In this document: in pieces, positions 1-7,567 of the stretch
Layout: the number at the start of each line of letters is the position of its first letter
How positions within the stretch are numbered: position 1 is the stretch's first letter
Assembly (NCBI RefSeq): GCF_020515525.1
Contig: NZ_JAIYEP010000052.1
Coordinates: forward strand, 1-32,983
From: Rhodococcus yananensis
Lineage (GTDB): Bacteria > Actinomycetota > Actinomycetes > Mycobacteriales > Mycobacteriaceae
DNA: 32,983 bases
Direction of reading: 5' to 3'
Program-made: the position numbers and the translations under genes
Notes under the pieces: generated by a model
The model's database searches: none
What the model saw: the letters and a program-made list of their open reading frames with translations, nothing else
What the model was told of the DNA's origin: nothing

Positions 1-9
1 CGGGTGCGT

Positions 10-1326
10 CTACGCGACCCACCAGGGGCGCAGCGGCACCTGCGGGAGCCGGTCCGGCCCGAGTTTGACGGCGAGGACCTGGTGCAGTTGGACGATGTTG
101 CGCTCGAAGCCGAGTCGCGACCCCGCCATGTAGAGCCCCCACGTGCGCGCGGTGCCCTCGTCGACCTCCTTCAGGCATGCGTCCCAGTTTTTTGCGAGGT
201 TCTCGCACCATCCCGCGAGCGTGAGCGCGTAGTGCTCGCGCAGGTTCTCCTCGTGCAGCACCTCGAGGCCGATGTTCTGGACCTCGCTGATGATCCGGCC
301 CGATCCGGTCAGTTCACCGTCGGGGAAGATGTACCGGTCGATGAACCCGCCGGCCTTCACCCGACCGCGGTTGTGGGGCCGCGTGATGCAGTGATTGAGC
401 AGCAACCCACCGACACGCAGCTTGTCGCGCAGGAACCGGAAGTAGTCCGGATAGTTCTGCACGCCGATGTGCTCGGTCAGCCCGATCGACGAGATCGCAT
501 CGAACCCGGTCTCGGGCACGTCGCGGTAGTCGGAGTGACGCACCTGTGCGAGGTCGGCCAGTCCTTCCTCGACGATCGCGTTCTGCGCCCACTGGGCCTG
601 TTCCTTCGACAGGGTCACGCCGATCGCCTTGACTCCGCGACGAGCGGCGTACCGCACCATCCCACCCCAGCCGCAACCGATATCGAGGAGACGATCACCC
701 GGTTGCAGTCGCAGTTTCTCGAAGACGAGCCGGTACTTGTTCTCCTGCGCGTCCTCGAGGCTCTGATTCTCCGACTCGTAGCACGCGCAGGTGTACGTCA
801 TCGACGGACCCAGCACGTACTCGTAGAACGTGTTCGACACGTCGTAGTGGTGGTGGATCACCTCGGCGTCGCGGTTCTTGGAATGGCGCAGTCCCTCGGC
901 GATACGGCGCCAGCGGGGCAGGTGTTCCTGCGGCGGCGGCGCGACCGGGATGAAGGCGTCCTTGCCCAGCGACCGTGCGATCTGCGCGAGTGTGCGGGCC
1001 GGTGGTCGCTCGAAGTGTAGGTCGCCCAGCGACTTCAGCAGCGGATACGGGTCGCCGGGATGCACTCCCTGCGCCTCGAGGTCACCCGAGATGTAGGCCC
1101 GGGCCATACCCAGGTCGCCGGGTGCCGTCGCGATGTACGTCGCACCCCGCTGGTTCGCGAGGTGCAGCCCGAAGGGGGAATCCTCGGGGCCGGCGGTGGA
1201 TCCGTCGTATGCGGTGAACCGGAGCGGCATGTCGCCACCGGTGACGATCTCGACGATGCGGGCGAGGGACAGTTTCTCTTCCCGGGACCGATCACGTGAG
1301 GCCGACTCCGCCTTGAATGTGGTCAA
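10..1326 (-). CDS. tmsB: SAM-dependent fatty-acyl phospholipid methyltransferase (cyclopropane synthase family, TmsB/BfaB-like)
   Basis: A 438-residue class I methyltransferase of the cyclopropane-fatty-acyl-phospholipid synthase family. The SAM-binding motif LLDIGCGWG lies at about residues 213-221, and the family signature HHHYDVSN lies at about 158-165, before the catalytic core. In the tuberculostearate pathway this enzyme methylates the double bond of a phospholipid-bound oleoyl chain at C10, giving a 10-methylene product that the flavoprotein encoded just upstream reduces. The pairing with that FAD gene matches my recollection of M. tuberculosis Rv3720/Rv3719, and is the reason for choosing this role over plain cyclopropanation. 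The start chosen is a TTG at 1326 that overlaps the upstream stop by 4 bases (TTGA), so translation is probably coupled. The frame stays open far upstream, but that stretch is the shadow of tmsA. Substrate and product are inferred. Confidence 0.82.
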   Translation of the reverse strand: MTTFKAESASRDRSREEKLSLARIVEIVTGGDMPLRFTAYDGSTAGPEDSPFGLHLANQRGATYIATAPGDLGMARAYISGDLEAQGVHPGDPYPLLKSLGDLHFERPPARTLAQIARSLGKDAFIPVAPPPQEHLPRWRRIAEGLRHSKNRDAEVIHHHYDVSNTFYEYVLGPSMTYTCACYESENQSLEDAQENKYRLVFEKLRLQPGDRLLDIGCGWGGMVRYAARRGVKAIGVTLSKEQAQWAQNAIVEEGLADLAQVRHSDYRDVPETGFDAISSIGLTEHIGVQNYPDYFRFLRDKLRVGGLLLNHCITRPHNRGRVKAGGFIDRYIFPDGELTGSGRIISEVQNIGLEVLHEENLREHYALTLAGWCENLAKNWDACLKEVDEGTARTWGLYMAGSRLGFERNIVQLHQVLAVKLGPDRLPQVPLRPWWVA

Positions 1327-2753
1327 CTCCGTTGCACCGCCTTCGAGTAGAGGTCCAGCAGTCGGGACCTGGGATCGTATCGTTGTTTCAACGCGGTGTA
1401 TTCGCCACCGCCGTAGTAGAGCCGTTCGAATTCGTCGCGGGTGTAGAACGAATCGGAGTAGAGCGACTTGTGGCCGTCGAGTTCGGCGACCTTGCTCTCG
1501 ATGGTGCGGTTGGTGGCGCCTTCGATCTCGCCGGCGACGACCGGCACCGACGACCAGAACCCGATGTTGACGTAGGTGCGTTTCGGTTCGAGGGGGTACA
1601 GCGGCCAGGGGCGCTGGGCGTCCACCGAGGCGCCGTTGTCGCGCAATCGCAGCGGGCACAACCACACCGGTTCGATCGGGATCTCGTCGAGGAACCACCG
1701 CATGAATTCGGCGGTCCGTTCGATGGGCACTTCGACGTCCTGGACGACGCGTTCTCGCGGAGGATTGCCCTTGCGGGCCTCGATGCGGTCGGCGATGTCG
1801 TACTTGTGGTCCAGGGCGATGAGCTTCCAGTAGAAGCTGCTGCGCAGCAGTCGTTTCGGCCACCAGCGCCGGATCGTCGGGTTCTGCGCCCCGAATGCCC
1901 GGGAGCACCAGAACCAGTCGGTGTCCCAGCGCCACAGGTAGTCGCGGATCGTCAGACGATCGGTCTTGGGATGGTTGACGGAGCTGTGCTGGACGGAGCG
2001 GTAGAAGATCTCGTTTCCGGTGTAGTCGCTGACGGGACCGGGTTCGCCGGTTCGTGTGCCCAGTATCAGGTAGCTCTCCGCGGCGGAGAACACGACGCCG
2101 TCGAGGTAGTCGACGGGCGCACCCGCGTGGACCCGTTCGGTGGAGATTCGTTCGAGGGCATCCTGCAAGGCGTCGAGCGAGTCGAATCGCAGGTGACGCA
2201 ACGCCACGAACTTCTCGACCGGTTCGAGCCGGATCCGCAACCGGGTGGCGTAACCGAGCGAGCCGTACGAGTTGGGGAAGCCGCGGAACAGGTCTGCGTT
2301 CTCACCGTCGGGTGTCGCGGTGACGATCTCACCGGATCCGGTGAGGATGTCCATCTCGAGTACCGACTCGTGGGGGAGGCCGTTGCGGAACGACGTCGAC
2401 TCGATGCCGAGTCCGGTGACGGCGCCACCGAGGGTGATGGTCTTGAGTTGCGGAACGACGTACGGCGCGAGCCCGTACCGCAGCGTCACGTCGACGAGGT
2501 CCTCGTAGGTGCACATGCCGGCGACGTCGGCGGTGCGCCGGTCGGGGTCGACGGAGACGACACCGGTGAGCCCCGACACGTCGAGTCCGGGGGCGTCGAT
2601 CTTCGTGCGTGCCCGGAACAGGTTCGATGTCTTCTTCGCCAGTCGCACGGGCGCATCGGCGGGAATGGCGTGATACGAGCGCAGCAGGCGTTCGACGCCT
2701 TCCCGATGTACTGCCGGGCCGTGTGGGCCGGCGACTCGTGTCGATCTCAGCAT
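1323..2753 (-). CDS. tmsA: FAD-binding oxidoreductase, partner of the fatty-acid methyltransferase (TmsA/BfaA-like)
   Basis: A 476-residue FAD-linked oxidase of the PCMH type (FAD_binding_4; related to delta-24 sterol reductases). The FAD-binding stretch with ITLGGAVTGLGIE sits at about residues 106-118, and a tryptophan-rich C-terminal half follows. In the tuberculostearate pathway the flavoprotein reduces the 10-methylene acyl intermediate to the 10-methyl branch. The ATG start at 2753 has a GGGGAG site 4 bases upstream; a longer frame upstream runs into the divergent promoter region and lacks a site. The gene is first in a two-gene minus-strand operon and overlaps the methyltransferase start by 4 bases. 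The identification rests on the family pattern plus the pairing; a generic FAD oxidase is the alternative. Confidence 0.8.
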   Translation of the reverse strand: MLRSTRVAGPHGPAVHREGVERLLRSYHAIPADAPVRLAKKTSNLFRARTKIDAPGLDVSGLTGVVSVDPDRRTADVAGMCTYEDLVDVTLRYGLAPYVVPQLKTITLGGAVTGLGIESTSFRNGLPHESVLEMDILTGSGEIVTATPDGENADLFRGFPNSYGSLGYATRLRIRLEPVEKFVALRHLRFDSLDALQDALERISTERVHAGAPVDYLDGVVFSAAESYLILGTRTGEPGPVSDYTGNEIFYRSVQHSSVNHPKTDRLTIRDYLWRWDTDWFWCSRAFGAQNPTIRRWWPKRLLRSSFYWKLIALDHKYDIADRIEARKGNPPRERVVQDVEVPIERTAEFMRWFLDEIPIEPVWLCPLRLRDNGASVDAQRPWPLYPLEPKRTYVNIGFWSSVPVVAGEIEGATNRTIESKVAELDGHKSLYSDSFYTRDEFERLYYGGGEYTALKQRYDPRSRLLDLYSKAVQRS

Positions 2754-2810
2754 TCGACTCCCCTGTAGCAGCGCAGCAGTGGTGACACACACAATAGACC
2801 GGAGCGGCGC

Positions 2811-2833
2811 GCCCGTCCGGGGACCGGACGGGC
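2811..2833. repeat. Perfect inverted repeat in the tmsA/SRPBCC divergent spacer
   Basis: Arms GCCCGTCCGG (2811-2820) and CCGGACGGGC (2824-2833) are perfect complements with a 3-base GGA centre. The repeat lies between the two divergent start codons. It could be an operator or simply a GC-rich hairpin; the sequence does not decide. Confidence 0.5.
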
Positions 2834-2847
2834 AGGATGTACATCGT

Positions 2848-2876
2848 CGGACAGGTCGTTCGACCCACGCTATACC
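2848..2876 (+). promoter_or_regulatory. Candidate promoter for the SRPBCC-ybaB-recR genes
   Basis: CGGACA (2848-2853) and TATACC (2871-2876) are separated by 17 bases and lie 43 bases before the SRPBCC start. The -10 is good and the -35 is weak. Confidence 0.4.
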
Positions 2877-2918
2877 CACGGCTCGGTAGCGGGCCCGATC
2901 CACACGGAGGAAGTCACA

Positions 2919-3353
2919 GTGGCACAGGTGAGTGCAAGCAGCTCGATCCAGTTGGCGGCGGCACCGGAGAAGGTGCTCGAGGCGCTCGCCGACTACGAGA
3001 CGGTGCGTCCTCGGATCCTGTCGGAGCAGTACCGCGACTACCGGGTCGTCTCGGGCGGCCGCGGCGACGGCACGGTGGTGCACTGGATTCTGCAGGCCAC
3101 GGAGAAGCGTCAGCGCGACGTGCAGGCGACGGTGTCGGTGTCCGGGAGCACCATCACGGAGACGGACGCGAACTCGTCGCTCGTCACGACGTGGAGCGTC
3201 GTGCCGAACGGTACGGGGTCGACGGTGGTGACGTTGACGCAGTGGAACGGTGCGGGAGGTATCGGCGGATTCTTCGAGAAGACGTTCGCTCCGATCGGCC
3301 TGCGCAAGATCCAGCAGCAGGTGCTCGCGAACCTGAAGAGCGAGCTGGACTGA
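2919..3353 (+). CDS. SRPBCC (START/Bet v1-like) family protein
   Basis: A 144-residue small protein of the SRPBCC helix-grip fold (polyketide cyclase/START-like). It begins with the family's beta strand and helix, in which the opening [21 protein letters not shown] corresponds to the usual pattern. It probably binds a hydrophobic ligand in a deep pocket; no ligand can be read from the sequence. The GTG start has a GGAGG site at 2906-2910 with 8-base spacing. It is the position equivalent of M. tuberculosis Rv3718c, divergent from the tmsA/tmsB pair, so a lipid-related role is plausible but unproven. The ybaB gene follows after 53 bases. Confidence 0.8.
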   Translation: MAQVSASSSIQLAAAPEKVLEALADYETVRPRILSEQYRDYRVVSGGRGDGTVVHWILQATEKRQRDVQATVSVSGSTITETDANSSLVTTWSVVPNGTGSTVVTLTQWNGAGGIGGFFEKTFAPIGLRKIQQQVLANLKSELD

Positions 3354-3406
3354 GCGCGACCACCGGCGACTACCCTGACAGACGACATCGCAGAAAGGAC
3401 GTGTCC

Positions 3407-3745
3407 GTGCAACCCGGTGGTATGCCCGACATGCAGCAACTCCTCGCGCAGGCCCAGCAGATGCAGCAGCAGCTGATGGCGGCGCAGAACGAAATGGCCG
3501 CGGCCGAGGTCACCGGCCAGGCCGGTGGTGGGCTGGTCACCGCGACCGTCAAGGGCACCGGTGAGGTGGTCGCGGTGCGGATCGATCCGAAGGTCGTCGA
3601 CCCCGAGGACGTCGAGACCCTTCAGGACCTGGTGGTCGGTGCCATCGCCGATGCGTCGGCGAAGGCTCAGGAGATCGCCGCCGACAAGCTGGGTCCTCTG
3701 GCCGGTGGGCTCGGCGGCGGTATCCCCGGGCTACCCGGCTTCTAG
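3407..3745 (+). CDS. ybaB: YbaB/EbfC family nucleoid-associated protein
   Basis: A 112-residue DNA-binding protein of the YbaB/EbfC family, which forms small dimers that coat the nucleoid and is almost always found upstream of recR. The N-terminal helix is glutamine- and methionine-rich ([18 protein letters not shown]). The conserved core follows, with [16 protein letters not shown] and [21 protein letters not shown]. The C-terminus is a short glycine/proline tail, shorter than the long proline-rich tail I recall for the mycobacterial homologue. Two in-frame GTG codons lie at 3401 and 3407. The second is chosen because AAAGGA at 3394-3399 leaves 7 bases, and because the family begins with a QPGG sequence. 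recR starts 9 bases after the stop. Confidence 0.93.
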   Translation: MQPGGMPDMQQLLAQAQQMQQQLMAAQNEMAAAEVTGQAGGGLVTATVKGTGEVVAVRIDPKVVDPEDVETLQDLVVGAIADASAKAQEIAADKLGPLAGGLGGGIPGLPGF

Positions 3746-3754
3746 AGGCGCGGC

Positions 3755-4363
3755 GTGTACGAGGGGCCGGTTCAGGATCTGATCGACGAACTGGGCAAGT
3801 TGCCCGGTGTCGGACCGAAGAGCGCTCAACGGATCGCGTTCCACCTGCTGTCCGTGGAGCCTCCGGAGATCGACAGGCTGCAGGCGGCGTTGCAGAAGAT
3901 CCGCGACGGCGTGCAGTTCTGTGAGGTCTGCGGGACGGTGTCCGACCAGGTGCGTTGCCGGATCTGTTCGGATTCGCGTCGCGACCGCACCGTCGTGTGT
4001 GTCGTGGAGGAACCGAAGGACGTCCAGGCGATCGAGCGGACCCGGGAGTTCCGGGGCCGGTACCACGTGCTCGGGGGTGCGCTCGACCCGCTCAACGGGA
4101 TCGGACCCGATCAGCTGCGTATTCGTGAACTTCTCACGAGGATCGGGAACCAGGAGGACGGTGTCGACGTCGGCGAGGTCATCATCGCGACCGACCCGAA
4201 CACCGAGGGGGAGGCGACGGCGACGTATCTGGTGCGGATGCTCCGGGACTTTCCGGGGCTCACGGTGACGCGGCTCGCATCGGGTCTGCCGATGGGCGGC
4301 GATCTCGAGTTCGCCGACGAGTTGACGCTGGGGCGCGCGTTGTCCGGCAGGAGGACGATGTGA
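3755..4363 (+). CDS. recR: Recombination mediator protein RecR
   Basis: A 202-residue RecR, full length for the family. It carries the helix-hairpin-helix near the N-terminus ([14 protein letters not shown], about 13-26), a four-cysteine zinc finger (C56, C59, C68, C71) and a Toprim domain beginning [11 protein letters not shown]. RecR acts with RecO, and in many bacteria RecF, to load RecA on gapped DNA covered by SSB. The GTG start follows ybaB directly, as in most bacteria, so the two are one transcript. The stop overlaps the next gene's GTG by 4 bases. Confidence 0.96.
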   Translation: MYEGPVQDLIDELGKLPGVGPKSAQRIAFHLLSVEPPEIDRLQAALQKIRDGVQFCEVCGTVSDQVRCRICSDSRRDRTVVCVVEEPKDVQAIERTREFRGRYHVLGGALDPLNGIGPDQLRIRELLTRIGNQEDGVDVGEVIIATDPNTEGEATATYLVRMLRDFPGLTVTRLASGLPMGGDLEFADELTLGRALSGRRTM

Positions 4364-4956
4364 CCGGTGGGGGTGCGGCACCGGAGCGGCGCCGGCGGAC
4401 GGCCGAGGAGACGCGACGTCTGATCCTCGATGCGGCGGGGGTGGCGTTCGCGACGCGGCCGTATCGGGAGATCACGCTCAAGGACATCGCCGAGGATGCG
4501 GGCGTCAGCGCGCCGCTGATCATCAAGTACTTCGGTTCGAAGGAGCAACTCTACGACGAACTCGTCGACTTCAACGCGGCCGCGAAGATCCTGTTCGAGG
4601 GACCGTACGAGACGTTGGCGGAGCGGATGGTCACGATCTTCGCGCGCATGTCGGCGCCGCACAAGCCGCTGTCGATGACGATCCTGTTCATGAGTGGTGC
4701 GAGCGAGGAGAGCAGCCGCAAGCTGCGGGAGAACTACTCGTCGCAGATGATCGACACGCTGGTCGGGTTGATGCCGGGGCGTGACGCGCGGATGCGCGCG
4801 GAACTGGTGATGTCGATGCTCCTGGGGCTGGCGTTCATGCGTCGCCGGATGATGCAGGACCGGGCCGCAGGCTCGGTCGAGGAAGTCGTGGCGGCGTATG
4901 CGCCGCTCGTTCAGGAACTGCTCGACGGGCCGGTCCCCGACGACCCGCGCGACTGA
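4360..4956 (+). CDS. TetR family transcriptional regulator
   Basis: A 198-residue TetR regulator. The N-terminal DNA-binding domain covers about residues 12-62, with the helix-turn-helix [21 protein letters not shown] and the typical [11 protein letters not shown] end. The C-terminal ligand domain has no recognisable effector signature. The GTG start overlaps the recR stop by 4 bases (GTGA) and has a strong GGAGGA site at 4350-4355. An MFS exporter follows, and the spacer between them carries a 44-base perfect palindrome around a promoter. The likely role is therefore a drug- or metabolite-responsive repressor of that exporter. The regulator itself is read from the recR transcript, so it may not be autoregulated. 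Confidence 0.9.
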   Translation: MTGGGAAPERRRRTAEETRRLILDAAGVAFATRPYREITLKDIAEDAGVSAPLIIKYFGSKEQLYDELVDFNAAAKILFEGPYETLAERMVTIFARMSAPHKPLSMTILFMSGASEESSRKLRENYSSQMIDTLVGLMPGRDARMRAELVMSMLLGLAFMRRRMMQDRAAGSVEEVVAAYAPLVQELLDGPVPDDPRD

Positions 4957-4973
4957 GACGCAGGCCACTCCGG

Positions 4974-5003
4974 TTGCTTGGTAAATGGCTGTTCACCTAC
5001 AGT
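4974..5003 (+). promoter_or_regulatory. Promoter of the MFS exporter
   Basis: TTGCTT (4974-4979) and TACAGT (4998-5003) are separated by 18 bases. The spacer is exactly the left arm of the palindrome at 4979-5022, and the -10 hexamer is exactly its 6-base centre. Transcription would begin near 5010. Confidence 0.6.
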
Positions 5004-5022
5004 GGTGAACAGCCATTTACCA
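4979..5022. promoter_or_regulatory. Perfect 19-bp inverted repeat, probable TetR operator
   Basis: The left arm is 4979-4997 and the right arm is 5004-5022. They are perfect complements, with a 6-base centre TACAGT that doubles as the -10 box. A transcript starting near 5010 would contain only part of the right arm, so the repeat is more likely a DNA operator than an RNA hairpin. It is long enough for two TetR dimers. Confidence 0.7.
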
Positions 5023-5040
5023 TTCTCGGAGGGAGGGTCG

Positions 5041-6516
5041 TTGACCATATCGTTTCCCCTCCGCCTGCCGCTGCAGGGACCGAACCGTTCGGTGACCACG
5101 GCGCCGCGAACACGAACCACCCGCCGTCAGGACCTGTCCCACTTCGTCTTTCCGGTGCTCGCCGTCGGAGCGATCTTCCAGGCGATCATGCAGACGGTCA
5201 TGGTGCCGTTGCTGCCGAGCCTCCCGCGATTCACCGGTTCCGGCCCGACCGCGGTGTCGTGGCTGGTGACCACCACCCTGCTGGTCGGCGCCGTCATGAC
5301 CCCGATCTTCGGGCGCCTCGCCGACATGATCGGCAAGAAGCAGATGCTGCTCATCGCGTTCGGACTGATGACGGTGGGGTCGCTGATGTGTGCGCTGACC
5401 TCGAACATCGCGCTGCTCATCGTCGCCCGTGGCCTGCAGGGCGCCGGTGCCGCGGTCCTGCCCATCGGCATGGCCATCCTCCGCGAGGTCATGCCGCGCG
5501 ACCGGGTCGACCGGTCCATCGCGATCCTGAGTTCCACGCTCGGAATCGGTACCGCCGTGGGTATCCCGTTCGCCGCGGCCATCGTGGAGTTCGCCGACTG
5601 GCACCTGCTGTTCTGGGTCACCACCGCCATCGGCGCGGGTGTCACGGTCGCGGCCGCGTTCGTGGTGCCGCTGTCTCGGACCCGGACGGGAGGACGGTTC
5701 GACGTCACCGGCGCCGCGGGGCTCACCGGCGCATTGATCTGCCTGCTCGTGCCGATCACACAGGGCAGCACGTGGGGATGGACGTCCCCCGCGGTCATCA
5801 CGATGCTGGGATGCGCGGTCCTGCTGTTCGTCCTGTGGGGATTCCAGCAGCTGCGCAACCGCAACCCGCTCGTCGACCTGCGGGTGTCGGCCCGGCGCTC
5901 GGTGCTCGCACCGCACCTGTCGGCACTGCTGGTCGGCTTCGCGTTCTACGGCAACACGCTCATCACCACCCAGTTGCTCCAGGCCTCCCCGGAGCACGGC
6001 GCCGGCTACGGGCTGACGATCCTGCAGGCCGCGCTCTGCCAGTTGCCGGCGAGCTTCGCGATGATGATCTTCGCGATCGTCGCGGCCCGGGTCTCGGACC
6101 GATTCGGACCCAAGACCGCCATCATGATCGGGGCGTCGTTCCTCGTCGCCGGATACAGCGTCCACGCGGTGCCCGACAAGCCGCTGTGGCTCGTCGTCAC
6201 CGCCATCTTCGTCGCCGCGATCGGCACGACCTTCGTGTACTGCACGTTGCCGATCCTGCTCCTGGGTGCCGTCCCGCTCGACCAGAACGCCGCGGCGAAC
6301 GGCGTCAACGTCCTGCTCCGCACCGTCGGCAGCACCATGTGCAGCGCGGTCGTCGCCTCGGTGCTCGCCGCCCACACAGTCGCCGGTGGGATCACCTCGT
6401 CCGGCTTCGTCACGGTCTATCTGGTGTGCGGTGTGTGCGCGGTGATCGTCTTCGGGTCGGCGTTCGCGCTTCCCTCCCGCAGCGAGTCGCGTCGCTCGCG
6501 GAGCGCGGCGATCTGA
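5041..6516 (+). CDS. MFS multidrug-type exporter (DHA2-like)
   Basis: A 491-residue integral membrane protein of the major facilitator superfamily. The length and hydrophobic pattern suit the 14-helix drug:H+ antiporter (DHA2) group. Motif A is seen as GRLADMIGKKQMLL in the loop after helix 2, and a motif-C-like stretch TLGIGTAVGIPFAA occurs in helix 5. The chosen start is TTG at 5041, preceded by a very strong GGAGGGAGGG at 5028-5037. The frame extends further up, but that part lies inside the operator palindrome. Substrate is unknown. Control by the upstream TetR is inferred from the palindrome. The gene ends at a hairpin that also faces the next, convergent, gene. Confidence 0.9.
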   Translation: MTISFPLRLPLQGPNRSVTTAPRTRTTRRQDLSHFVFPVLAVGAIFQAIMQTVMVPLLPSLPRFTGSGPTAVSWLVTTTLLVGAVMTPIFGRLADMIGKKQMLLIAFGLMTVGSLMCALTSNIALLIVARGLQGAGAAVLPIGMAILREVMPRDRVDRSIAILSSTLGIGTAVGIPFAAAIVEFADWHLLFWVTTAIGAGVTVAAAFVVPLSRTRTGGRFDVTGAAGLTGALICLLVPITQGSTWGWTSPAVITMLGCAVLLFVLWGFQQLRNRNPLVDLRVSARRSVLAPHLSALLVGFAFYGNTLITTQLLQASPEHGAGYGLTILQAALCQLPASFAMMIFAIVAARVSDRFGPKTAIMIGASFLVAGYSVHAVPDKPLWLVVTAIFVAAIGTTFVYCTLPILLLGAVPLDQNAAANGVNVLLRTVGSTMCSAVVASVLAAHTVAGGITSSGFVTVYLVCGVCAVIVFGSAFALPSRSESRRSRSAAI

Positions 6517-6548
6517 CCCGCCGCGGCGGATCGGGCGCTCCCGTGCGA

Positions 6549-6579
6549 AGGCCCGGCCGGAACCGATCCGACCGGGCCT
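6549..6579. terminator. Bidirectional hairpin terminator between convergent genes
   Basis: AGGCCCGG (6549-6556) pairs with CCGGGCCT (6572-6579). An inner CGGA/TCCG stem and a 5-base loop follow after one mismatch. It lies between the MFS stop and the stop of the convergent DUF2236 gene. There is no clear T-run on either side. Confidence 0.65.
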
Positions 6580-6594
6580 CATCCGTCGACGGCG

Positions 6595-7563
6595 TCAGTG
6601 CTCGACGCCGAGATCGCCGGGGCGGTATCCCAGCGGGTAGCCGGGATAGGTGCGGTTGGTCGCGTTGCCCGCGGACAACGACACACGTCGTTTCGGCAGC
6701 AACCGCACGAACGCCGATCGCGCCCGCAGCGCCCCCTCGGACACCGCCCGCATCCGCGCCGATCCGTCGGGGAACCCGAACGCCTGCCGCATCCGTTCGT
6801 CGATGAGGGAGTACACCACCTTCTCCACCGCGGGTCCGACTATCGCCGGATACCAGGACTTCATCAGCTCGACGGTGTATGTGCCGATCGCGCGGTTGTC
6901 GTCGCTGTACCCGAAGTGTTTCCGCTCGTAGTCGAGTTTGAACCGGTGGAACTCCTGGAACGACGACGGGATGTCCTTGATGCCCATCCGGATACCGACC
7001 TGGCGGTAGAAGTGGAACGAGGCGAGTCGCTCGTTCGGGTGCAGGCGGCGCCACCCGTAGCGGTCGATCCAGTCCAGCGGGTCGTACACGAACGTCGACA
7101 GCACGTACAGCATGTCGTCGTTGTCGATGGAGTACTTCCCGTGCATCCGGTTGATGTTGCGCAGCGACTCGCGTCCGCGTTCTGCGTCGTAGCCGTGCTC
7201 GACGAGTTCGGCCATGAGCAGGGCGGTGTCGTCGTAGCGTTTCTGGGGGCGCTTCTCGAACTCGCCGGTGCGGGCCAGTAGCGCGGAGATCGACGGGACA
7301 CAGTACGTCCGGAACAGTGCGAACTCGAGCGACCGCTGGTAGTCCCACGGAAACTCGTACCCGGCAGTGATCCGCAGGATGTCCTGGTGGTGTGTCTCCG
7401 GATCGAGTCCGTCGATCACCTTCACCCAACCGCGGCGCCCCCACTTCGCGTGCGGATCGCGATTCGGTGGCGGGAAGACTCCGGCCTTCTCGATCCGCGC
7501 GTCGGGTGCCGCCGCGACAGCGGGTTTGCGGCTGCGCTGGACGCGCGGGCCAGTGGTGGTCAT
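6595..7563 (-). CDS. DUF2236 / MpaB-family oxygenase (rubber-oxygenase-like), first copy
   Basis: A 322-residue protein of the DUF2236 family (ER-bound oxygenase MpaB / latex-clearing protein catalytic domain). Members with known function are b-type heme oxygenases or oxidative cleavage enzymes acting on prenyl chains. Characteristic stretches are YEFPWDYQRSLEFALFRTY, PQKRYDDTALLMAELVEHG, NRMHGKYSIDNDDMLYVLS and MGIKDIPSSFQEF; the histidine in the NRMHGKY segment is a candidate heme ligand. No signal peptide or membrane segment is evident, so it is probably cytoplasmic. The ATG at 7563 has GGAAGG 7 bases upstream and lies 4 bases after the aldehyde dehydrogenase stop, so the two form an operon. 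Substrate is unknown; the aldehyde dehydrogenase partner suggests a cleavage or oxidation product that is an aldehyde. Confidence 0.82.
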   Translation of the reverse strand: MTTTGPRVQRSRKPAVAAAPDARIEKAGVFPPPNRDPHAKWGRRGWVKVIDGLDPETHHQDILRITAGYEFPWDYQRSLEFALFRTYCVPSISALLARTGEFEKRPQKRYDDTALLMAELVEHGYDAERGRESLRNINRMHGKYSIDNDDMLYVLSTFVYDPLDWIDRYGWRRLHPNERLASFHFYRQVGIRMGIKDIPSSFQEFHRFKLDYERKHFGYSDDNRAIGTYTVELMKSWYPAIVGPAVEKVVYSLIDERMRQAFGFPDGSARMRAVSEGALRARSAFVRLLPKRRVSLSAGNATNRTYPGYPLGYRPGDLGVEH

Positions 7564-7567
7564 CGGC

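Noticed and set aside
1317-2768. Long open frame (483 codons) on the plus strand opposite tmsA
   Set aside because: It is a high-GC shadow of tmsA, has no ribosome site, and its translation shows no domain.
5017-6582. 521-codon frame on the minus strand opposite the MFS gene
   Set aside because: The product is rich in Arg/Asp/His repeats typical of antisense reading of high-GC DNA.
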